Origin: Clostridiales bacterium
Lineage (GTDB): Bacteria; Bacillota; Clostridia; Saccharofermentanales; Saccharofermentanaceae
DNA: 34,180 nucleotides
Reading direction: 5' to 3'
Assembly (NCBI GenBank): GCA_017552455.1
Contig: JAFZPX010000021.1
Location: 1-34,180 of the forward strand
Shown here: in pieces, positions 8,663-16,777 of the stretch
Layout of the letters: every line of letters begins with the position of its first letter
Position numbering within the stretch: position 1 is the first letter of the stretch
Position numbers and translations under genes: made by a program
The notes under the pieces: generated by a model
Told to the model about the DNA's origin: nothing
The model's input: only the letters and a program-made list of their open reading frames with translations
The model's database searches: none

Positions 8663-9784
8663 ATGAAAGTAGAGAAGTTCACACAGATAATCGGTTCAGA
8701 TTTTTATACGGGTGTTCCGGATTCGCAGCTTAAGGCGCTTTGTAATTACCTTATGGATACATACGGTATCGATCCCAAGCACCATGTCATAGCAGCCAAC
8801 GAAGGTAACTGTACGGCACTTGCCGCAGGTTATCATCTTGCCACGGGTAAGGTGCCGGTAGTCTATATGCAGAACTCCGGCGAGGGCAATATCATCAACC
8901 CCGTAGCATCGCTTCTTAACGATAAGGTCTATGCTATCCCGGTTATCTTCATCGTAGGATGGAGAGGCGAGCCCGGCATTCACGACGAGCCCCAGCACAT
9001 CTATCAGGGTGAAGTAACTCTCAAGCTTCTCGAGGATATGGATATCGCTTCATTCGTCATCGGCAAGGAGACGACCGAGGAAGAGATGGAAGCGAAGATG
9101 GAAGAGTTCAGAGCCATCCTCGCGACAGGTAAGGACGTAGCATTCGTTATCCGCAAGGGCGCTCTTACGGACGCTCCCAAGGTCGAGTATAAGAACGACA
9201 ACACGATGGTAAGAGAGCAGATCATTCAGCACATCGTAAAGGCTACGGGCGAGGATCCGATCATATCCACGACGGGTAAGGCGAGCCGCGAGCTCTTTGA
9301 GACGAGAGTCGCTAATAATCAGAGCCACAAGTACGACTTCCTGACTGTAGGATCCATGGGTCACAGTTCATCGATCGCGCTCGGTGTCGCAGTAAACAAG
9401 CCCGGTCAGAAGATCTGGTGTGTCGACGGTGACGGCGCGGTTCTCATGCACATGGGTTCGATGGCAGTGTTAGGTGCCAATAAGCCCGATAATCTCGTTC
9501 ATGTCGTTATTAATAACGGCGCGCATGAGACGGTCGGAGGCATGCCTACAGTAGCATCTCAGATTGATGTAGTAGCAATCGCCAAGGCCTGCGGCTACCC
9601 GAATGCAGTAAGCGTGGATAATTTCGAGGATCTTGATAAGGAACTTCTTGCGGCGAAGGAAAGAAACGAGCTCTCACTCATAGAAGTAAAGTGTTCCATC
9701 GGCGCGCGTGAAGATCTGGGACGTCCCACTACGACGGCGCTCGAGAACAAGCAGAACTTTATGGATTATTTAAAGAATCTCTAA
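8663..9784 (+). CDS. aepY: Phosphonopyruvate decarboxylase (ThDP-dependent)
   Basis: 373 residues, the usual length. The N-terminal pyrimidine-binding domain carries FYTGVPDSQL and AANEGNC, with Glu47 as the likely ThDP-activating residue. The C-terminal domain has the ThDP motif GDGA (from residue 256) to NN (284-285) and NNGAHETVGGMPT, all hallmarks of the family. It decarboxylates phosphonopyruvate to phosphonoacetaldehyde and makes C-P bond formation irreversible. RBS GGAG eight bases before ATG. Last gene of the plus-strand operon. Only four bases separate its stop from that of the convergent YidC-sulfatase copy B, with no room for a terminator between them. Confidence 0.93.
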   Translation: MKVEKFTQIIGSDFYTGVPDSQLKALCNYLMDTYGIDPKHHVIAANEGNCTALAAGYHLATGKVPVVYMQNSGEGNIINPVASLLNDKVYAIPVIFIVGWRGEPGIHDEPQHIYQGEVTLKLLEDMDIASFVIGKETTEEEMEAKMEEFRAILATGKDVAFVIRKGALTDAPKVEYKNDNTMVREQIIQHIVKATGEDPIISTTGKASRELFETRVANNQSHKYDFLTVGSMGHSSSIALGVAVNKPGQKIWCVDGDGAVLMHMGSMAVLGANKPDNLVHVVINNGAHETVGGMPTVASQIDVVAIAKACGYPNAVSVDNFEDLDKELLAAKERNELSLIEVKCSIGAREDLGRPTTTALENKQNFMDYLKNL

Positions 9785-9788
9785 ACTG

Positions 9789-12419
9789 TCAGTCAAAACC
9801 GTAGTAGTAATTCCAGTTAGAACTATCCTCGATGGTGTCTCCGTTAAATACGAGCCAAAAGCCCTCGGGGTCATCTTGGAATTGTGTGCCGTTGTTGAAA
9901 TTTACATTCCAAACTTCAGATATGTAGATAAGATGATCTCCGGTCTTGTCTGCTTCTGTTATCGGATTGCCTGTGAAGGGGTTGACCGGGTTATCGATGA
10001 CACCGTTCATTGTAAGGAAAGGGGTGTCGGCATTGGTCATAAAGTCGTTGCAGACAGTAAAGCCGGAATTGCTGCCGAAGTCTTTGATCATGAGCACAGG
10101 ATTGACTTCCTGAACGTTGAAGTCAGGATCTGACATGATCAGGCTGTCGAACTGCGGCATATTAAATCCGTGATCTGCAACAATGATGATCCTTGTGTTA
10201 TCCCACAGACCGTTAGCGCGAAGATAGTCAAACCACTGACCAAGTTCTATACACGCTGCCATAGTACTTTCATAGTGAGCATATGTGCGGTAATCGCCAT
10301 CCATATTCATAGTTACTCCGTTGACAGTAAATCTGTCCATATGAGCTACATCGTATTCAGTGTTATCAACATTTGGTGCGGGCAGATAATCCGGCTCAGA
10401 CAAGACGCTGATCTCATGAGTAGCGCAATTGGAAAACATGAAGAAACAATTCTGCGGATCCTCGCTGATATCGATAATCTCGGGCAACGCATCCAGAGCT
10501 AAGTATTCCTGGATATAAGGTCCGTAGATACCAATTTGTGTATGAAGCGAGTTCCCTAGATAATCGTTTTCAACAAAACCTTCATAGTAGTGATCGATAT
10601 AGTCATATGTGCCGGAAGCATACAGCGCAGGCTGAATGAGATACGGCATGGTTTTCATTATTCCGAAGCAGAACAGATTTCTGTTAAGACGTGTCTCGAA
10701 TGTCTCATCTTCGTGTGCGAGAAGGTCACTTCTGTCATTGAATGTTCCTGATAGCAGGAAAGCGTTAATGTCAGCGTTGTCATCATAGATGCTTACGTCA
10801 GGAACCCATTCGTAGTTGGCGTACGGAGGATCTCCTACGGATACTCTCCATCCGTTCTGCGCGAATATGGTAGGCAGTACGCGAAGTGCCTCATTGTGCT
10901 TGTCGACAAGCAGTTCGTCAGAGCGTGCATTAAGCTCGGCAGGTGTATATTCATATCCGCCGTATAAAGCAGGGGATGCGAAGTTAGTGTGAGCACCGTA
11001 TGAGATTGTCTCAGGATAAAAAGTAAATCCTTCGAACTGAGCCGCTACGTCAGGACGCTCGTTGAAGATATATGGGATATAAAGACCCATCATGCGGTCC
11101 ATCATTATCAACACAACATTCTCTCCTGTGGAGGTCATGGGAACGTTTATATCCTCAGGGTCAAAATCGTTGTAGTAGTTATGGCCCTCGATCTTCCATA
11201 CGATGAGATATGTGTTCGTGATAGACAGAACGGTTACTGTCACAAGAGCTATCGCAAGTATGTATTTGATGGTGCGTCTGAATCTGAATGCAAGATAGAT
11301 TACAGCGGCAGCAACTGCTATATCAGCAAGAAGATTAATAGTTGTCTCCTGAAGAGTATAAGTTATCTCGAAGTCATACATGAGATTACTCGACAGCAAC
11401 CCGAAGTTCTTGTTGAACAGGATGTAATTGATGATGGAATCAATAGCTATTGCAGGAGTTATGTATGTAACAATTCTCTCTGTCTTCTCTCTTGTAAGAT
11501 AAACAAACAGCGGTATCCAGATTAGGAATAATCCTGTAGCGATGAGCATGCTGCTTACAAGATACATAGCAGGACTTTGAGGGTTGGCGCTGTAGATGTT
11601 AACCATCTCCTGCGGGTTCTCGGAGATAACATCAGCCGGAATGAGAAGGCCTGTCATTACTGCGGTTATGGCAAGTGACAGCACGATGATCGCAGGATTT
11701 CCTTTGGAAGCTTTTGTGGCTTTCGAGGGCTTAGCAGGCTTGGGTTTTCTAATATGAACGACAACGTTCTTAATAAGTGAGAAAAGGTTGTTCAAAGTCC
11801 AGTAGAAGACAAGTCCTGAAGGTGAACCGTAGAGCAGTACAAGGAATACAAGTGCGATGAGTATGAGCTTGATCTTATCCTTGAAGTGTCCCTTCTCAGA
11901 ATATATGAATCCTGAGATGATGTTGATGACTGTCATGAGGATAGGAAGCAGATTGATGTGTAAGCTTCCAACAGGGATAAGTCCGTCAGGAAGACCTAAG
12001 TCTGCTATGGGTCCTAAGGATACGCCGTGCAGCATCTGAAGTCCTGAAAGGAAAGAGTACGCTGCGATGAAGAACGGAATCTGAAGGAAGAGTGAGACGG
12101 ATTCTTTGAAGACATCCGTTGACTTATAGTTGTTCTCCTTGTAGTAGGCCTGGAGCATCATGATGCGCTCGTCGCCCTTGAAGTTCTTCTTGATGCGGTT
12201 TACCCAGGGCTCCATCTTTTTCTTCTTATCGTTCTGCTCTTTCTCGAGCTTGTCAGCGCGGAAGTAAAGAGGCAGAAGAAGGAAGTTAACAACGAGGCTC
12301 ATCGCGATGATGGACAACCCGCAGTTAGAGTTCAGTTTATACGCATAGAAAAAGACGACCTCAAAAAGAAGCCTTAAGGGCTCAATAAGAAGGAAGAACA
12401 GATACCCCAATGATGACAT
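9789..12419 (-). CDS. YidC/Oxa1 domain fused to sulfatase/LtaS-like phosphotransferase, copy B (complete)
   Basis: 876 residues from ATG 12419; an in-frame TTG at 12437 is possible, and neither start has a clear RBS. Residues about 1-225 are YidC-like, with hydrophobic helices, a basic K-rich cytoplasmic hairpin, LFLQIPFFIAAY and SPSGLVFYWTLNN. A lysine/proline-rich linker (about 225-240) follows, then some five further membrane segments to about residue 410, then an alkaline-phosphatase-fold domain facing outward. That domain has metal ligand Asp in MMDRMMG (about 441), likely catalytic Thr in GAHTNF (about 478), NCATHE, ADHGFN (about 749) and a distal GDH. LtaS/EptA relatives transfer phospho-groups from lipid donors to envelope polymers. 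The YidC groove arginine is Asn (about residue 45). Convergent with phosphonopyruvate decarboxylase. It is a close duplicate of copy A, near-identical in the YidC part. Confidence 0.88.
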   Translation of the reverse strand: MSSLGYLFFLLIEPLRLLFEVVFFYAYKLNSNCGLSIIAMSLVVNFLLLPLYFRADKLEKEQNDKKKKMEPWVNRIKKNFKGDERIMMLQAYYKENNYKSTDVFKESVSLFLQIPFFIAAYSFLSGLQMLHGVSLGPIADLGLPDGLIPVGSLHINLLPILMTVINIISGFIYSEKGHFKDKIKLILIALVFLVLLYGSPSGLVFYWTLNNLFSLIKNVVVHIRKPKPAKPSKATKASKGNPAIIVLSLAITAVMTGLLIPADVISENPQEMVNIYSANPQSPAMYLVSSMLIATGLFLIWIPLFVYLTREKTERIVTYITPAIAIDSIINYILFNKNFGLLSSNLMYDFEITYTLQETTINLLADIAVAAAVIYLAFRFRRTIKYILAIALVTVTVLSITNTYLIVWKIEGHNYYNDFDPEDINVPMTSTGENVVLIMMDRMMGLYIPYIFNERPDVAAQFEGFTFYPETISYGAHTNFASPALYGGYEYTPAELNARSDELLVDKHNEALRVLPTIFAQNGWRVSVGDPPYANYEWVPDVSIYDDNADINAFLLSGTFNDRSDLLAHEDETFETRLNRNLFCFGIMKTMPYLIQPALYASGTYDYIDHYYEGFVENDYLGNSLHTQIGIYGPYIQEYLALDALPEIIDISEDPQNCFFMFSNCATHEISVLSEPDYLPAPNVDNTEYDVAHMDRFTVNGVTMNMDGDYRTYAHYESTMAACIELGQWFDYLRANGLWDNTRIIIVADHGFNMPQFDSLIMSDPDFNVQEVNPVLMIKDFGSNSGFTVCNDFMTNADTPFLTMNGVIDNPVNPFTGNPITEADKTGDHLIYISEVWNVNFNNGTQFQDDPEGFWLVFNGDTIEDSSNWNYYYGFD

Positions 12420-12614
12420 AAAAAAATAATATATCAAATTGAGCTAGTTATAAATAGAAAACAATGTTTGCTGAAAGTATATATGCTTTGTTATTGGAAA
12501 CCCGCTAAGGCTGCTTGTGTTGGTGATTGATTGTCATGCAGTATTAATAGATTAATTCTAAGGAATTATTTATAATTGGTAATGAAATACTACTGTTCTT
12601 TAATGGAGGATGTT

Positions 12615-14213
12615 GTGGAAAAGAGAAGGACAATATATTTGAGAGCTATGTACTATTTTTTATTTAGTGTGGTAGCTATTGTTTTGTTCCTCAATAAGTT
12701 CGATGTATTCAAGTATTTCGATGTTGATTTGTTATGGCATATTCGTGTTGGTGAAGATATTGTTTGTAATCGATCTATTTCTATTATTAATAATTATTCG
12801 TGGATTGAAGGTACGTTGTGGACACAACATGAATGGTTATTTGATGTTGTAATTTACCTTGTTTCTAAACACTTAAACGTTTTTGGATATATGTTTATCG
12901 GCTTGCTTATTATTGGGTTAACATATGCTATCCCCTATATTATAAACAACTGGAAGTACAGAATACTCTCACTGTTAATGTATTATTCGATGTATTATGT
13001 ATTTAGCGTTAATACTATTAATCGACCTGTTTGGTATAGTGTGTTCACTATTCTCGCAATAATGATTGTTTTTGATACAAAGCGATTATCAAACACCAAA
13101 AAGCTAATGCTTTTCGCCTTTTTAGGAGTTCTTTTATCTAATTTTCATGCTGGTATGATAGTTGCGGCACTAGCAGTGCTTGTTCTTAATATTGTATTTG
13201 AAATATTTTTTGTACAAAAACTAGGTGGCGATAATTGTAAGAAACGGAAGATTTTTCTTATAAGTTATGCGATTGCCTTCTTATTTGGCTATATGGTTAA
13301 TCCTCTTGGTCCATATCGTTTTGTCGAAATGTTTAAGGTTGCTTATCACCCCTCAACTAGTCATATTCCTGAATGGAGTCCTGTATCTGTATCGAGTGCA
13401 ATGGCTGCTTTTGTTATTGCCCTGATGTTTTTCTCCATAGGATACGGTTTCTCTGTGGCATATAAAGCAAAGGATGTAATGGAATGCCGGCGTTCAGTAG
13501 TTGTTTGTGCAATTATTTGTCTTGGTTTGATGTCTCAGAAAAGTGCAGTTGTTGTTATTCTGTTCTTTATGTCGTATGCCTATAGAAACATAGAAATAGT
13601 TATTGATGATGTTTTGCTTGGGAAAGCTGGATTGCAGAGAAAAATAGAATCTATTAACCTACATGATGGTTATATGATTAAGGGATTACCAGTAGTGTTA
13701 GTTGCTTTCGTATCGCTGATTATTACTATCCCTTTTGTTTCGCATTTTCAGTCGTTTGACGATTATGCAAAGCACGGTTTCCATCCCTCTTATTATGTTG
13801 ATATGTATGATAGTGATAAATGCTTAGAAGATATTGTGTCTCAAGATATTCTTGATTATTTAAAGTCAGAGTCTGACCAGGAAGGGTTTTCTATTCTAAA
13901 CTCGTATATAATGGGAAACTACCTTGTATGGGAGAGAATACCTACGTTTGTTGATAGCCGTCAACAACCATACTCCAGTGGAATCACAGATTCAGATTGT
14001 TCGAGTTTCGATGAATTAATAGCCCTAAGCAGTGCGGATGAAGATGAGTTTCAAAGCTTTCTTGATAAGTATGAATTTGAATATGTAATTATTGGTAACA
14101 GTTATGTTGTATATAATGCAGCTTTAACTCGCAACATGAATCAAACAAATAACTATGAATTGATTATGTATGATGAGACCTCGGATTGTAGCTTGTATCA
14201 TCGAATTGAGTGA
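12615..14213 (+). CDS. GT-C-like multipass membrane protein
   Basis: 532 residues from GTG 12615, chosen because GGAGG sits five bases upstream; an earlier in-frame TTG at 12576 and ATGs at 12582 and 12603 lack a well-placed RBS. About ten hydrophobic segments are followed by a soluble C-terminal part of roughly 150 residues. The segment FDVDLLWHIRVGEDIV with WTQHEWLFDV matches a pattern seen in GT-C-type glycosyltransferase relatives (acidic pair, WH, HEWL). The C-terminal FVDSRQQPY fits the same group. Codon usage is AT-rich compared with the operon before it. It probably handles a lipid-linked sugar or polymer at the outer membrane face, in keeping with the neighbouring surface-polymer genes. 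Activity is not certain. Confidence 0.65.
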   Translation: MEKRRTIYLRAMYYFLFSVVAIVLFLNKFDVFKYFDVDLLWHIRVGEDIVCNRSISIINNYSWIEGTLWTQHEWLFDVVIYLVSKHLNVFGYMFIGLLIIGLTYAIPYIINNWKYRILSLLMYYSMYYVFSVNTINRPVWYSVFTILAIMIVFDTKRLSNTKKLMLFAFLGVLLSNFHAGMIVAALAVLVLNIVFEIFFVQKLGGDNCKKRKIFLISYAIAFLFGYMVNPLGPYRFVEMFKVAYHPSTSHIPEWSPVSVSSAMAAFVIALMFFSIGYGFSVAYKAKDVMECRRSVVVCAIICLGLMSQKSAVVVILFFMSYAYRNIEIVIDDVLLGKAGLQRKIESINLHDGYMIKGLPVVLVAFVSLIITIPFVSHFQSFDDYAKHGFHPSYYVDMYDSDKCLEDIVSQDILDYLKSESDQEGFSILNSYIMGNYLVWERIPTFVDSRQQPYSSGITDSDCSSFDELIALSSADEDEFQSFLDKYEFEYVIIGNSYVVYNAALTRNMNQTNNYELIMYDETSDCSLYHRIE

Positions 14214-14265
14214 GTATTTCACAGCTCGATTTATGGGGCTATGGACCGTATCATCACATAAAGAA

Positions 14266-14299
14266 TTAGAAAAGTCCTGAAACGCAGGGTTTACAGGAC
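14266..14299 (-). terminator. Original terminator of tRNA-Ala, now displaced by the integrated element
   Basis: Read on the minus strand: stem GTCCTG/CAGGAC (14299-14294 with 14279-14274), inner AAAC/GTTT pairing, then TTTT. It lies just beyond the left attachment repeat, in the position and orientation expected directly after the tRNA-Ala 3' end before integration. Confidence 0.7.
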
Positions 14300-14312
14300 G
14301 CGGATAACAAAC

Positions 14313-14329
14313 TTGGTGGAGACGGGGAG
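14313..14329. repeat. attL-type core, direct repeat of tRNA-Ala 3' end
   Basis: 17 bp identical to 20199-20215. It includes the CCA end and acceptor 3' strand of tRNA-Ala(CGC) without the rest of the gene. Confidence 0.85.
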
Positions 14330-14417
14330 ACGCTTAAGTCTACGCCTGTTATTATACCGTAAATCTCTGTAACCCATTGTTTATAGTAGTTTACACAGAT
14401 TTGCCTATAATGTAAAT

Positions 14418-14444
14418 CTTCAAGAATCTATATAATTCTTGAAG
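14418..14444. other. Inverted repeat beside the left arm-type sites
   Basis: Perfect 10-bp inverted repeat CTTCAAGAAT/ATTCTTGAAG with a 7-nt loop, three bases before the first arm repeat and 50 bases downstream of the integrase stop. There is no strong T-run, so it may be a protein-binding site rather than a terminator. Confidence 0.5.
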
Positions 14445-14446
14445 GA

Positions 14447-14468
14447 TTTGTCGTAAGTTTGTCGTAAG
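14447..14468. repeat. Left arm-type integrase sites (two tandem 11-bp repeats)
   Basis: TTTGTCGTAAG occurs twice head to tail (14447-14457 and 14458-14468). The same 11-bp tandem unit recurs at 20103-20124 near the right end. By analogy with DR2 sites of Tn916 they are likely bound by the integrase N-terminal domain. Confidence 0.7.
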
Positions 14469-14493
14469 CTGTCTACTCCTGATGGCGGCGTTT

Positions 14494-15720
14494 TTACTTG
14501 TTGTTGAAGTACTGTTCCATTGCACTCATTTGGCTGGACTTGAAGTCTTCTGTGGCATCGGTGTAGGTGTTAAGGGTTATCCTGACATCTTTATGCCCCA
14601 GAATCGCAGCAAGCGCTTTAAGATCCATTCCGGCTTCGTTCATTCTCGTTGTAAAGGTATGCCTCAACATGTGATTGTGTACATGGGGGAATTCCTTTAT
14701 CCCGTAAACGTCTTCTTTGCCCTTTATCTTCTCGTTGATCTTCAGGTTGATCCTATAGAGTTTGTTATTCAAGCGTCTATAGTCGAGAACATATCCGTCT
14801 GCTCTTAAGAAAACGAAGTCTGAATAACCGCTGATAACGGATTTACATTCAATCCCGAAGTCTTCATGCTTCTTTTTCTCTTCAAGGAACGCCTCTTTTA
14901 CTTTGTTGAACATGGGGATGGTTCGTATACTCGTCTTCGTCTTTGGCAAGGCGATGACCGTTTTACAGCCTAATCCTTTTCCCTGATCGTAGTTCTCGAG
15001 TGTGTGGCGGACATAGATCTTATTGTTCATTAGATCTACATCTTCCCATCTGAGTGCCAGTGCTTCTCCTACTCGCATCCCCGTCCACAGCATTACTGTA
15101 AAAATGGGGTGCAGGTAGTGATATGGTCCGGGACCTGCAAGATAATCTTCGAAAAGCTTCTGTTCAGCAAGTGTTAAAGCCCTTACAGGTTTAACACTGT
15201 CGGCATATTGCCTGCGTAATTCCTTTAAGACTCCCCTGCACGGATTGCTCCGTATTATTCTGTCTCTTACTGCAACGTCCATCACCATGCTTAACACCTT
15301 ATTCAGGTTGTCTATGCTTGTGATGCTTAATCCTCTTTCTTCGGCAAGCTTCTTATAGAAGATTACCATGCTGCTGTATGTGATATCTTTCAGCTTGGTA
15401 TTACCGATCTGGGATTCGACATAGAGTCTGTATGGTTTAAGGTAAGACTGAAGGGTGGATTCTTTTATACCTGTCTTAAGTTGTTTCCATATCTCAAAGT
15501 ATGAATTGAGAGTTATGTTTTGGTCTGTAGTACAGATTCCTTCTTCGATGTCTTTCTTAAGCTTTTCTTCTTTAGCTCGCAGTTCGGTAAGTGTTTCGCC
15601 GTATAGTGAATAACGTCTCCCGAACTGGTCGGACCATTTGTACTCAAAAGAGCCGTTTGGTCTTTGATACTCTCCTTTCCTTAGTTTTTGTTTTCCTTTT
15701 GCGTATCTCGACTTATGCAT
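14494..15720 (-). CDS. int: Tyrosine recombinase/integrase, Tn916 type
   Basis: 408 residues from ATG 15720, preferred over an ATG at 15759 because AGGAGG sits just upstream. The N-terminal arm-binding domain carries FGRRYSLYGETLTELRAKE, very like Tn916 Int. A SAM-like core-binding domain follows (about 80-180), then the catalytic domain. Catalytic residues are visible: Arg in TGMRVGE (about 216), Lys in TKTSIRT, HMLRH (His350, Arg353), LGHKD (His376) and the nucleophile Tyr in NTYTDA (about 386). It inserts and, with Xis, excises the element at the tRNA-Ala 3' end. The gene reads toward the left attachment site and is the last of a mobC-xis-int series. It appears intact. Confidence 0.93.
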   Translation of the reverse strand: MHKSRYAKGKQKLRKGEYQRPNGSFEYKWSDQFGRRYSLYGETLTELRAKEEKLKKDIEEGICTTDQNITLNSYFEIWKQLKTGIKESTLQSYLKPYRLYVESQIGNTKLKDITYSSMVIFYKKLAEERGLSITSIDNLNKVLSMVMDVAVRDRIIRSNPCRGVLKELRRQYADSVKPVRALTLAEQKLFEDYLAGPGPYHYLHPIFTVMLWTGMRVGEALALRWEDVDLMNNKIYVRHTLENYDQGKGLGCKTVIALPKTKTSIRTIPMFNKVKEAFLEEKKKHEDFGIECKSVISGYSDFVFLRADGYVLDYRRLNNKLYRINLKINEKIKGKEDVYGIKEFPHVHNHMLRHTFTTRMNEAGMDLKALAAILGHKDVRITLNTYTDATEDFKSSQMSAMEQYFNNK

Positions 15721-15808
15721 ATATTCCTCCTGATGCATAAAGGATGCGCCCAAACTCATTATAGCTCGGGCGCAACCCTTTAGCAGTCCCTTAATTAGTA
15801 CTGTTCCC

Positions 15809-16006
15809 TTATACCGAGTATGAGCGGTAGAGGAATTCTTCGAAGGGTTTACGCTTTATGAGCCTCTTACTGCCGTTCCATAACACATACGGGCAGTTCT
15901 CATCGTTGGTAAGTTCTCACATCTTACATACCCCGATGTTGAAGTATGCCGATGCTTCTTCCAGTGTCAGTAATGACTTCTGTGATAATGCGATTTTGTC
16001 TTTCAT
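15809..16006 (-). pseudogene. xis: Tn916-type excisionase broken by an in-frame stop
   Basis: The frame from ATG 16006 to TAA 15811-15809 spans 66 codons, the normal excisionase size. The residues read LLTLEEASAYFNIGVCKM, then TGA at codon 30 (15919-15917), then ELTNDENCPYVLWNG and LIKRKPFEEFLYRSYS. This is the wHTH layout of Tn916 Xis (LTIEEAS-x-YF-x-IG, then an IKRK end), and relatives usually have Arg where the TGA stands. There is no frameshift; only the one codon is wrong. AGAGG lies before the ATG. It begins four bases after the mobC stop. Either the gene is dead or the TGA is a sequencing error; UGA recoding is unlikely because other genes here stop at TGA. Confidence 0.85.
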
Positions 16007-16010
16007 GGTC

Positions 16011-16352
16011 TTATCCTCTCATTCTGTTTATTAGTGTTGTATCAATGGTCGTTTTAAGTTCCTCAAGATCATCGATGCACTTTAGCAGGCTTGCTCCGGG
16101 AGTAATGCCGAGCACATTCATTTTCTTGGCTATCTGGTTTAAGTTGGTGCCGATCCTCCTGAGCTCCCATACCATCGCATGCTCTTCCTCTGTGGGAGCC
16201 ATACCGACCTTGTGAACGCTCATTACTCTTCTGCCGTACTCTCCTACAGATAATCCTGCTGCCTTTGCCTTGCCTCTGATATCATCAAGTTCCTCTTGGG
16301 TAACGTAGATATAGAGTCGAAGCGGTCTTTTTCTGTTCCTTGGTTTTTCCAT
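16011..16352 (-). CDS. mobC: MobC-like relaxosome accessory protein
   Basis: 113 residues. The N-terminal half is basic with a ribbon-helix-helix pattern (LRLYIYVTQEELDDIRGKAKAAGLSVGEYGRR); the C-terminal half has RRIGTNLNQIAKKMN, the signature of MobC proteins, which bind oriT and help the relaxase nick it. RBS AGGAGG seven bases before ATG 16352. It is followed at once by xis and int. The expected partner, a MobA relaxase, is not found anywhere in the element. The upstream hairpins may be its binding site. Confidence 0.85.
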   Translation of the reverse strand: MEKPRNRKRPLRLYIYVTQEELDDIRGKAKAAGLSVGEYGRRVMSVHKVGMAPTEEEHAMVWELRRIGTNLNQIAKKMNVLGITPGASLLKCIDDLEELKTTIDTTLINRMRG

Positions 16353-16777
16353 TTGATGCCTCCTATCGGTTTTTCAGTGAACGTGCATTCGGAATGTCAT
16401 CTGGTTTAGCAAGCAACGCATGTGAACGATCACATGCAGATTGCTTGTTAGGGGACGACCCCTAATACCCCGATTTGATTCCGGCGAATGCCATCAGGTT
16501 CGTACCAGCCATCCGATTGCCTGATGGTTTTATGCAGTTGTCAATGTTCACGAAGGGAATCTTGAATAACTCCCTTCACTAACTAGGAATGGGAGACCCT
16601 GTTTTTGGGGTAGCAGGTTACACAAATCTGTAGAGAACCCTTCATATATATCGACAAAGGCACCATGTTTGATGGGGTATTCTAGGCGTAAAAACAAGAA
16701 TTGTAATATTACAATTGGTATAATGGACTTCGAGGAAACCACATTAAAACTTGGGTTATGGAGAACTACAAAGATTG
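16353..16777. other. Non-coding region with oriT-like hairpins
   Basis: No convincing gene. At 16410-16447 there is a nested inverted repeat: outer CAAGCAA/TTGCTTG and inner GCATGTGA/TCACATGC with loop ACGA. At 16448-16465 follows TTAGGGG/CCCCTAA, again with loop ACGA. At 16491-16527 there is CCATCAGG/CCTGATGG. Stacked hairpins directly upstream of mobC are what an origin of transfer looks like. The nic site cannot be placed. The right part holds a promoter and an 18-bp palindrome. Confidence 0.55.
16699..16724 (+). promoter_or_regulatory. Extended -10 promoter with an 18-bp palindromic operator
   Basis: AATTGTAATATTACAATT (16699-16716) is a perfect palindrome. It runs directly into TGGTATAAT (16716-16724), an extended -10. 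A dimeric repressor bound there would block the promoter of the small membrane protein and lipoprotein genes that follow. Confidence 0.55.

Noticed and set aside
16548..16742. 64-codon minus-strand frame in the oriT-like region
   Set aside because: No RBS and it runs through the palindromic promoter; unlikely to be real.
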